10,142 bases of DNA from an uncultured Eubacteriales bacterium (GTDB lineage: Bacteria; Bacillota; Clostridia; Oscillospirales; Acutalibacteraceae), in assembly GCA_900321905.1 (NCBI GenBank), contig ONXZ01000056.1, positions 1-10,142 on the forward strand. The letters are read 5' to 3'. Each line of letters opens with the position of its first letter. Position 1 is the first letter of the stretch. Positions 1-5,835 of this stretch are shown in pieces. The notes under the pieces are model-generated. The model ran no database searches. It saw nothing but the letters and a program-made list of their open reading frames with translations, and was not told where the DNA came from. Both the position numbers and the translations under genes were made by a program.

Positions 1-702
1 GATTGCACATTCAAGACCTGCGTGTATCGCCGCAATGTCAGGCTCGTATCCGTAAAGCTCGCGATATGTGTTAATGCAAAGTTTTTGTAATTCAGAACTT
101 TTATTATATTCCCAGGGCATATAATATCCGCCCGTTTCAACACTGCACGGTATGCATTTTGCATAAGTAAAAAGTTTTTCCTCCAATGCTTTCAGCGATG
201 ATGCTTTATTGCTTCTGAGTGCAAAACTTAGTTTTAAAGTATCCCCGGCGGTTTCCAAAATTCCCAAATTAAGCGATGTTTCTACAAGACCCGGAATACT
301 TGCACTCATTTCGCACACTCCGTTCGGTGCCATAAGGAGAGCAAATGTTATTTTTTCAGTGTCCGGCGATGCAATAACCTCATATTCTTTATTTTCGGAT
401 ACTTTGATACAGTAGCAAAAGTTTTCCTCTCTTTCTGCAATTTCCGTCTTTACCGTTTCTAAATATTCACGCATATCAAAAGCAAGCTTTTCCGTATCGC
501 TTGCCACAATTTCTGCCGTACATGAGTTTGGAATTGCATTTATCTTGGTACCGCCGCAAACAGATATAATTTCAAATTTGTCAAGTGTTTTTGCATAATT
601 CAGCACTCGTGCCGCAAGAATGTTTGCATTCACGCGGCCGCTGTTTATCTCCGTACCTGAATGACCGCCTTTTAATCCATTAAGTTTAAGTGTAATTTTT
701 TT
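1..702 (-). pseudogene. pepD: PepD-type aminoacyl-histidine dipeptidase, 5'-truncated remnant
   Basis: This is the downstream part of the fused frame. It begins with LNGLKGGHSGTEI followed by GRVNANILAARVL, the hallmark opening of the lid/dimerisation domain of M20 PepD (beta-alanyl-histidine dipeptidase). It continues through GGTKINAIPNSC, SIPGLVETSLNLG and SVETGGYYMPWEY, and reaches IHAGLEC near the edge, which in this family lies some tens of residues before the C-terminus. Full PepD is about 480-490 residues. The first 200 or so, carrying the metal-binding His/Asp/Glu residues of the catalytic domain, are absent, so a zinc site cannot form as drawn. No stop or frameshift occurs in 234 codons, so the loss is recent, or the join is an assembly product, or the fragment is kept under selection. 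It has no start site of its own that I can see. Confidence 0.82.
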
Positions 703-1125
703 ACCGTATATTCTTTTTGTAAGCGTAACGGTTGTGCCGCGTCCGACGCTTGATGTTACATTAACCCTGTCGCAAAAAGACTGCATAACAGTGAAGCCAA
801 GACCCGCTCTGTCACTTCCTCCTGTTGTAAACAGCGGTTGCATTGCATTTGATATGCTTTCAATTCCGACACCTCGGTCACGAATTTTTATTTTAACAGT
901 TTCATTATCAATAATTTGCGCAGTTATGTAAATATCTCCTTCGCGTTCCATATAACCGTGAACTATCGCGTTAGTAACGGCTTCACTCACCGCAGTTTTA
1001 AGGTCCGAGAGTTCCTCGATTGTCGGATCAAGTTGTGAAATAAACGCTGATATAACAGTTCTGCAGAAACTTTCGTTAACACTTTTTGAACTGACTGTGA
1101 GTTTAAATTCATTTAAAATTTTCAT
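1..1125 (-). CDS. spoIIAB: SpoIIAB anti-sigma factor fused in frame to C-terminal part of PepD-like peptidase (partial)
   Basis: The open frame runs 375 codons from ATG at 1125 to the left edge with no stop. Residues 1-140 are a complete SpoIIAB, the GHKL-fold kinase and anti-sigma factor that in spore formers holds sigma-F inactive and phosphorylates SpoIIAA. Visible motifs are the N-box SEAVTNAIVHGY (47-58), the G1 box RDRGVGIE (82-89), QPLFTT (96-101) and the glycine-rich RAGLGF (106-111) and GRGTTVTLTKR (128-138). The start is firm: the Shine-Dalgarno AGGAGGT overlaps the spoIIAA stop, nine bases separating the two genes. From about residue 142 the protein becomes the lid and C-terminal part of an M20 dipeptidase. 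SpoIIAB is normally about 146 residues and is followed by sigF, so the fusion is abnormal. The SpoIIAB half looks able to fold and bind ATP; whether the fused tail tolerates function is unknown. Confidence 0.9.
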   Translation of the reverse strand, partial: MKILNEFKLTVSSKSVNESFCRTVISAFISQLDPTIEELSDLKTAVSEAVTNAIVHGYMEREGDIYITAQIIDNETVKIKIRDRGVGIESISNAMQPLFTTGGSDRAGLGFTVMQSFCDRVNVTSSVGRGTTVTLTKRIYGKKITLKLNGLKGGHSGTEINSGRVNANILAARVLNYAKTLDKFEIISVCGGTKINAIPNSCTAEIVASDTEKLAFDMREYLETVKTEIAEREENFCYCIKVSENKEYEVIASPDTEKITFALLMAPNGVCEMSASIPGLVETSLNLGILETAGDTLKLSFALRSNKASSLKALEEKLFTYAKCIPCSVETGGYYMPWEYNKSSELQKLCINTYRELYGYEPDIAAIHAGLECAI

Positions 1126-1134
1126 AGATACCTC

Positions 1135-1449
1135 CTACTGCATTTCCTTAATAGTAACAATACTTGACAGACCGCTGATTTCCATCAGTTTTTTAGTCTG
1201 TGACGACACGCCGCGAACTTCAACTTTACCTTTGAAATTCTGCATAAGTCTGTACCTTCCCATAATCAGACCAATGCCCGACGAGTCCATAAAACTGACA
1301 TTCTTAAAATCAAGTATGAGTTGTTTTGGCTTTTTAAAACTGATGATATTATCAATTTTTTCACGTATTACGGCGGCTGAATGGTGGTCGATATCACCAA
1401 TAAGATAAGCAATTAACAGGTCGCCGCTTGATTCAATAGTAACGTTCAC
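1135..1449 (-). CDS. spoIIAA: SpoIIAA anti-sigma factor antagonist
   Basis: This is a STAS-domain protein, the anti-anti-sigma factor that binds SpoIIAB and frees sigma-F in the forespore. It carries the family signatures GDIDHHSA and FMDSSGIGLIMGRY. The first Ser of MDSSG is the residue that SpoIIAB phosphorylates in the B. subtilis protein (Ser58 there, residue 56 here). I chose GTG at 1449: GGAGAG lies seven bases upstream, and the product then begins at the expected place (104 residues). An in-frame ATG at 1464 would add five residues but abuts a T-tract and has no ribosome binding site. spoIIAB follows after nine bases with its ribosome binding site overlapping this stop codon, so the two are translationally close, as in the spoIIA operon. 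I see no convincing sigma-H promoter upstream. Confidence 0.93.
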   Translation of the reverse strand: MNVTIESSGDLLIAYLIGDIDHHSAAVIREKIDNIISFKKPKQLILDFKNVSFMDSSGIGLIMGRYRLMQNFKGKVEVRGVSSQTKKLMEISGLSSIVTIKEMQ

Positions 1450-1464
1450 ATAGCATCTCTCCAT

Positions 1465-1504
1465 AAAAAATAATCAATCTGCTAATGTTATAACAGATTG
1501 ATTA
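1465..1504 (-). terminator. Hairpin plus U-tract after folC, just before spoIIAA
   Basis: A perfect 11-bp inverted repeat, TAATCAATCTG (1471-1481) and CAGATTGATTA (1494-1504), encloses a 12-base loop. On the minus strand it is followed directly by six T residues (1465-1470), the form of an intrinsic terminator for the valS-folC transcript. The stem has only four G-C pairs, so termination may be weak. The T-tract ends at the first possible spoIIAA ATG, so the element could instead be a 5' leader hairpin or an operator. The sequence alone does not decide. Confidence 0.6.
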
Positions 1505-1531
1505 CATATAATTTGCCGAATTTTAAGTTTT

Positions 1532-2541
1532 TTAAATTAAATTATAAATTTCACGAATAAGATAAAACGAGCCGCATATTAATGTTGGGTTATACTTCAG
1601 CGCATCTTGCGGATTTTCGCAAATTTCAACATTGTTACAGTATTTTTTTGCAATAACGCAGAGTTCCTTGGCAGAAATCGAGCGAGGGTTATTGGCGTTT
1701 GTTGCAATAATTCTGCTGCATTTTGGGGCAATCAAAGATAAATATCCGTCAACATCTTTGTCTTTCATCATGCCTATTACTGCAGTTTCGTTTTTGATAA
1801 TCGGCTCAAGTGCTTTTGCTGCGGCAAGATTATGACCGCCGTCAAGAAGAACGCCGTTTTTATGTTCCTGCCGTGCCGGTAATCGCACAAGTTCGCTCAC
1901 AGGCTCAACACCAAGTTCACAGAGCGTAGCGTTAACAAGGCTGAGATTGTCTTTGTTTTCAGTAGTTACAAGTTTGTTGCATTTATCTTTAAAGATATCT
2001 GCAAGTTCTTTATCATATAAGACGCAGGTACAATTTTTTCGGAGAATTCCTGACTTTTCTTCAGCAATCATTTCAACCGTATCGCCAAGAAAACTTGTGT
2101 GGTCAAGAGAAATTGAAGTTATAACAGACAGATTTTCTTTTTCAACATTAGTAGCGTCTCCCTTGCCGCCCATACCGCACTCTACGACTGCAAAATCTAC
2201 GTTTTGATTTGCAAAAAACATATATGCTACTGCGCAAAGACACTCAAATTCCGTGCAATCGGTTTGCATTTTTTCAAGTTCAGCGACTAAATTCATTAAG
2301 TCATCTTCGCAAATAAACTCACCGTCAACTTGTATCTGTTCACGAAAATCAACAACCCAAGGTGAGGTAAAGAGTCCAACTTTGTAGCCGTTTTTTTGTA
2401 GAGATTTTGCTAATGTTGCAGCAACCGTGCCTTTGCCGTTAGAGATTCAAGACACTTTATAATGCGCTCAAGCCCCGGCTTAATGCCGAGGCTTTGCTTA
2501 TTATTAAGGTATTCAATTGCGTCGCGATAGTTTGCAATCAT
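1532..2541 (-). pseudogene. folC: Folylpolyglutamate/dihydrofolate synthase, frame broken at the P-loop
   Basis: FolC is a Mur-ligase-family enzyme that adds glutamate to dihydropteroate or folates. Translation starts at ATG 2541, two bases after the valS stop, giving the usual N-terminus with SLGIKPGLERI. After CLESL (codons ending near 2441) this frame runs out of family homology and stops at 2410. The family resumes one frame over at NGKGTVAATLAKS (from 2440) and continues cleanly to the stop at 1532, with YKVGLFTSP, VVECGMGGKGDATNV, SLDHTSFLGDT, AEEKSGI and VLLDGGHN. About 15 residues normally lie between the two pieces, ending in the start of the ATP-binding GTNGKGT loop; the missing length must be 3n+1 bases, about 46. 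In the downstream frame a TGA at 2447-2449 precedes the resumption, and the first in-frame ATG is at 2296, too late to restore the P-loop. The middle of the protein is also shorter than in typical 420-430-residue FolC. As it stands it should be inactive; a sequencing or assembly error is a fair alternative. Confidence 0.88.
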
Positions 2542-2543
2542 AA

Positions 2544-5249
2544 TTATTTGCCGATTTCCTCAATAGACTTTTTAATCATCGCAATCTTTTCTTCAAGTTT
2601 TGCAGCATCGTCCCTGTTTTGCTGAACTACCTTTTCAGGCGCTTTGTTCACAAAGCCGGGATTTGACAACTTCTTGTTAATGAACGCAAGTTTATCCTCT
2701 GCCTGAGCAAGTTCCTTTTCAAGGCGTTTTTTCTCAGCCTCAAAGTCAACAAGGTCGCCAAGAGGAATATAAATTTTAGCGTCATTTGTAATGATTGTAA
2801 CAACGTTGCCGAGGTCGCCGAACGACTTATCAACAGTAACTTCATTAGCAGAAGCAAGGCGTTTGATGAAGTCAGTACCAAAGGCAAATGTGTCAATCTG
2901 GTCAGTTTCTACAAATACTGCCGACTTTTTGCTCGGCGGAATATTCATCTCAGCACGGCGATTTCTGATAGCACGAATGGCTGAAATAATCTTCTCCATC
3001 TCCGCTTCCTCAGCAGTAAACGAAAGTGAATCGTCAAATTTGCACCATTCTGAAATCATAATCGACTCGCATTCGTGCGGAATAGCCTGATAGATTTCCT
3101 CGGTAATGAACGGCATAAACGGATGAAGCAGTTTGAGGATATTTGTAAGAACAAATACAAGCACTGCCTTTACATTTTCTTTAGCCTTGTCGTCATCACC
3201 CTGAAGGCGGATTTTAGCAATTTCAATGTACCAGTCGCAGAAAACGTCCCATATAAAGTCGTAGAGTTTCTGTACTGCGATACCGAGTTCGTATTTATCA
3301 AGATTTTCGGTAACTTCCTTTGCAAGCGAATTAACCTTTGAGAGAATCCATTTATCCTCAATCAGCAGTTCGCTCGGAAGTCCCTTGTACTCGTAGCCTT
3401 CGCCAAGGTACATAAGCACGAATCTTGCAGCGTTCCAGAGTTTGTTTGCAAAGTTACGGCTTGCTTCAACCTTTTTGTCAGAGAAACGCATATCGTTACC
3501 CGGACTGTTACCTGTTGCAAGAGTGAAGCGAAGCGCGTCTGCGCCATACTGGTCGATAATCTGAAGCGGGTCAATACCGTTACCGAGTGATTTACTCATC
3601 TTTCTGCCCTGTGCGTCACGAACAAGACCGTGAATAAGAACGGTGTCAAACGGCGCTTTGCCTGTATACTCAAGTGCAGAGAAAATCATTCTGCTAACCC
3701 AAAAACCAATGATATCATATCCGGTAACAAGTGTATTTGTAGGATAATAACGCTTTAAATCTTCTGTTTCGTCAGGCCAGCCGAGAGTAGAAAACGGCCA
3801 AAGAGCAGACGAAAACCAAGTATCAAGGGTATCAGGGTCCTGGTTGATACGCTTTGAACCGCATTTCGGACAAGTGTCAACGTCAGTTTTTGAAACAACC
3901 GTTTCGCCGCAGTCGTCGCAGTACCACGCAGGAATTCTGTGGCCCCACCAAAGTTGACGGGAAATACACCAGTCTCTTGTGCCTCTCATCCAGTTCATAT
4001 AGTTCTTTGTAAAGCGTTCAGGGACAAAGGTTACTTCGCCGTTCTCAACGCTCTTAATAGCAGGCTCTGCAAGCGGAAGCATCTTGACAAACCACTGTTT
4101 TGAAACCATAGGCTCAATGCTTGTATGACAACGGTAACAAGTGCCAACCTCGTGTTTGATAGGCTCAATTTCTTTAATATATCCGCCTTCCTCAAGGTCT
4201 TTAAGGATTGCTTTTCTTGCCTGTTTTGTGTCCATTCCGGCGTATTTTCCGCAGTCGAGAACCTCAGGCTCATTTTCAGCGCCGGGTTTGCCCGAATTGC
4301 GGATTGCGTCAGCCTCAGCCTTATCCTCTGCGCCGGTAAGATAGCCGTCATAGGTGAATACTCTGACGATTGGAAGATTGTGACGGAGTCCGACTTCAAA
4401 GTCGTTAGGGTCGTGTGCAGGTGTGATTTTAACAACACCGGTACCCTTCGTCATATCTGCATGTTCGTCGCATACGATAGGAATTTCCTTGTTAATAAGC
4501 GGAAGGATAACGTGACAGCCGTGAAGGTGCTTGTACCTTTCGTCCTCGGCATTAATAGCAACCGCTGTATCGCCAAGCATAGTTTCAGGTCTTGTGGTTG
4601 CAAGTTCAAGTTTTTCGCCCGTTTCCTTAACTGTGTAAAGCAGGTGCCAGAAGTTTGAATCCTGTTCCTCGTACTCAACTTCTGCGTCAGAAATTGAAGT
4701 TACGCAGTGAGGACACCAGTTAACCATTCTGTTGCCCCTGTAAATAAGACCTTTATCGTAAAGGCGTACAAATACTTCGCGTACTGCTCTGCTACAACCC
4801 TCATCAAGAGTAAAACGTTCTCTGTCCCAGTCGCAGGACGAACCCATCTTTTTGAGTTGCTCGATGATTCTGCCGCCGTACTGACGCTTCCATTCCCATG
4901 CGCGTTCAAGAAATTTATCGCGTCCCAAATCCTCTTTGGTAACTCCCTCGTTACGCATTGCTTCAACAATTTTTGCCTCTGTTGCGATAGACGCGTGGTC
5001 AGTGCCGGGAAGCCAAAGAGTGTTATAACCGTTCATACGGTGATAACGAATAAGAATATCCTGAAGCGTGTTATCAAGGGCATGTCCCATATGGAGTTGT
5101 CCTGTGATGTTTGGCGGAGGTATAACGATAGTATACGGCTCTTTTTCGCTCTTTACATCAGCGTGAAAATAACCGCCGTCAATCCAAAACTTATACGTCC
5201 TGTCCTCAAACGCTGAAGGATTATACTGTTTTTCAAGTTCCTTTGCCAT
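2544..5249 (-). CDS. valS: Valyl-tRNA synthetase
   Basis: This is a cytoplasmic class I aminoacyl-tRNA synthetase that charges tRNA-Val. The 901-residue length fits the family. Signatures in order: PPPNITGQLHMGHAL with the HIGH-type HMGH (53-56); the editing domain with TTRPETMLGDTAV (218-230) and HDPNDFEVG (279-287), which removes mischarged threonine; RDWCISRQLWWGHRIPAWYC (425-444); paired CxxC knuckles (444-463); DTWFSSALWPFSTLGW (476-491); and GRKMSKSLGNGIDP with KMSKS (550-554). The last 65 residues form the charged coiled-coil arm typical of ValRS. The Shine-Dalgarno AAGGAG (5258-5263) lies eight bases before ATG 5249. The gene sits behind a T-box leader, so expression should rise when uncharged tRNA-Val accumulates. 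folC begins two bases after its stop, the common Firmicutes valS-folC pair. No damage was seen. Confidence 0.98.
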   Translation of the reverse strand: MAKELEKQYNPSAFEDRTYKFWIDGGYFHADVKSEKEPYTIVIPPPNITGQLHMGHALDNTLQDILIRYHRMNGYNTLWLPGTDHASIATEAKIVEAMRNEGVTKEDLGRDKFLERAWEWKRQYGGRIIEQLKKMGSSCDWDRERFTLDEGCSRAVREVFVRLYDKGLIYRGNRMVNWCPHCVTSISDAEVEYEEQDSNFWHLLYTVKETGEKLELATTRPETMLGDTAVAINAEDERYKHLHGCHVILPLINKEIPIVCDEHADMTKGTGVVKITPAHDPNDFEVGLRHNLPIVRVFTYDGYLTGAEDKAEADAIRNSGKPGAENEPEVLDCGKYAGMDTKQARKAILKDLEEGGYIKEIEPIKHEVGTCYRCHTSIEPMVSKQWFVKMLPLAEPAIKSVENGEVTFVPERFTKNYMNWMRGTRDWCISRQLWWGHRIPAWYCDDCGETVVSKTDVDTCPKCGSKRINQDPDTLDTWFSSALWPFSTLGWPDETEDLKRYYPTNTLVTGYDIIGFWVSRMIFSALEYTGKAPFDTVLIHGLVRDAQGRKMSKSLGNGIDPLQIIDQYGADALRFTLATGNSPGNDMRFSDKKVEASRNFANKLWNAARFVLMYLGEGYEYKGLPSELLIEDKWILSKVNSLAKEVTENLDKYELGIAVQKLYDFIWDVFCDWYIEIAKIRLQGDDDKAKENVKAVLVFVLTNILKLLHPFMPFITEEIYQAIPHECESIMISEWCKFDDSLSFTAEEAEMEKIISAIRAIRNRRAEMNIPPSKKSAVFVETDQIDTFAFGTDFIKRLASANEVTVDKSFGDLGNVVTIITNDAKIYIPLGDLVDFEAEKKRLEKELAQAEDKLAFINKKLSNPGFVNKAPEKVVQQNRDDAAKLEEKIAMIKKSIEEIGK

Positions 5250-5260
5250 AATAATTCTCC

Positions 5261-5293
5261 TTAAAAAAATAAAACCGCCTCACAATGAGGCGG
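5261..5293 (-). terminator. Intrinsic terminator of the valS T-box leader
   Basis: The stem CCGCCTCA / TGAGGCGG (5275-5282 and 5286-5293) with loop CAA is followed on the minus strand by TTTTATTTTTTT. The upstream bases ACGGATTCATTCCG overlap the T-box and the first stem arm, which allows the mutually exclusive antiterminator fold. It acts as the conditional off-switch ahead of the valS ribosome binding site. Confidence 0.93.
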
Positions 5294-5480
5294 AATGAAT
5301 CCGTGGTACCACTCAAATTGCACAGTTCTGTGCCACTCAATGCCCTTAACGCAGGCGTACGAAGCGGACTACTCTGAGTTCACCCGCTCGGCTCATAAAC
5401 TACCTTCACCCTGCTGTTCTGACGGCTTGCACCAAACGCCGCCTCTCTGTAAAAACTGACAGGATTACTCCTTTTAATCA
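5261..5480 (-). promoter_or_regulatory. T-box riboswitch leader of valS
   Basis: The 5' leader of valS holds the T-box core TGGTACCACGG on the minus strand (5301-5311). The UGG triplet and its flank pair with the acceptor end of uncharged tRNA and stabilise an antiterminator. Immediately downstream is a strong terminator stem. Upstream, ACAGAGAGGCGG and TTTGGTGCAAGCCGTC (about 5427-5456) resemble the 5' side of T-box stem I, and GAGTAG with GCGTTAAGG (about 5345-5375) resembles the linker before the antiterminator. I could not place the valine specifier codon with confidence. Valine as effector is inferred from the downstream gene. The outer limits are approximate. Confidence 0.93.
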
Positions 5481-5501
5481 CAGCCGTTAAATATCTTACA
5501 T

Positions 5502-5530
5502 ATAATAACAAATTTTCAAAAACAAGTCAA
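5502..5530 (-). promoter_or_regulatory. Sigma-A-type promoter for valS
   Basis: On the minus strand a TTGACT -35 box (5525-5530) and a TATTAT -10 box (5502-5507) are separated by exactly 17 bases. A TG dinucleotide sits one base before the -10, making it an extended -10. The predicted start near 5495 lies just ahead of the T-box leader, which is where it should be. The -35 lies inside one arm of the inverted repeat that follows spoVM. Confidence 0.8.
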
Positions 5531-5562
5531 GACTTAATCATTATATGTAATCTTCTTGACTT
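5524..5562 (-). terminator. Candidate spoVM terminator overlapping valS -35
   Basis: A 9-bp inverted repeat, AAGTCAAGA and TCTTGACTT on the minus strand (5554-5562 and 5524-5532), has a 21-base AT-rich loop and is followed by GTTTTTG. The first arm lies in the last codons of spoVM. The stem is short, the loop large and the T-tract interrupted, so any terminator would be weak. The second arm supplies the valS -35 box. Confidence 0.4.
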
Positions 5563-5623
5563 TAAACATCTTGCGAAGTATCGGCGCAAGTATTTTTGGA
5601 CTTTTAATTAAAACGACTTTCAC
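5534..5623 (-). CDS. spoVM: SpoVM spore morphogenetic peptide
   Basis: This 29-codon gene starts at GTG 5623 behind an AGGGG ribosome binding site at 5634-5638 and reads MKVVLIKSPKILAPILRKM, then FKVKKITYND. Against the 26-residue B. subtilis SpoVM it keeps I6, K7, P9, K10, L12, I15, R17 and M19, the IKxPKxLxxIxRxM pattern of the amphipathic helix. In that system the peptide lies flat in the outer forespore membrane, prefers its positive curvature and anchors SpoIVA at the base of the coat; Pro9 is the residue known to matter. Position supports the call, since spoVM follows thiN in B. subtilis too. It overlaps the end of the upstream membrane-protein gene by 20 bases in another frame. It is shorter than usual gene-calling cut-offs and easily missed. 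Confidence 0.86.
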   Translation of the reverse strand: MKVVLIKSPKILAPILRKMFKVKKITYND

Positions 5624-5792
5624 AGTATTCACCCCTGCCCTTGCTCTTACAGCATATTAACCCAAGGATGATAACGACAACGGCAAGAATTCTCGTTGTC
5701 CACACAGTCGGCAGACACAGCGCAATCGCGCAACCTGCACCAAACGCAACAAATACAAGATTCTTGTTAATTTTGTCTGACTGATTTCTCAC
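5604..5792 (-). CDS. Small two-helix membrane protein between thiN and spoVM
   Basis: The product is a 62-residue protein of unknown function. The start is GTG at 5792, with AAGGGGA at 5801-5807, eight bases upstream. After a polar N-terminus (1-11) come two hydrophobic stretches, about 12-28 (LVFVAFGAGCAIALCLP) and 34-48 (RILAVVVIILGLICC), separated by a short TVWTT turn. The C-terminus is basic and polar. A two-pass inner-membrane protein is the natural reading. It sits 43 bases after thiN, and its last seven codons overlap the spoVM start, so translation of the two may be coupled. That suggests, without proving, a role linked to the cell envelope or sporulation. I do not recognise a named family. 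Confidence 0.75.
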   Translation of the reverse strand: MRNQSDKINKNLVFVAFGAGCAIALCLPTVWTTRILAVVVIILGLICCKSKGRGEYCESRFN

Positions 5793-5835
5793 AGTATCAC
5801 TCCCCTTGTGTTAGTACATACTATGAAAAAGTTTG

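Noticed and set aside
1541..1546. TATAAT on the minus strand near the end of folC as a spoIIA promoter -10
   Set aside because: No acceptable -35 lies 16-18 bases upstream (the hexamer at 17 is poor), and the region is so AT-rich that such matches are expected.
1532..2296. ATG at 2296 as the true start of folC
   Set aside because: Family homology continues upstream in the same frame through VGLFTSP and NGKGT up to the lesion, so 2296 is internal.
4125..4658. 177-codon plus-strand frame, the longest on that strand
   Set aside because: It lies wholly antisense to the conserved valS coding region, has no recognisable domain and is explained by codon bias of valS.
5461..5472. Short inverted repeat AGGA/TCCT at the start of the valS leader
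   Set aside because: Four-base arms are too short to call a separate element; it is probably part of the T-box leader base.
5541..5548. Second TATAAT on the minus strand within spoVM
   Set aside because: It has no -35 at proper spacing; the 5502-5530 promoter with 17-base spacing and extended -10 is far better placed.
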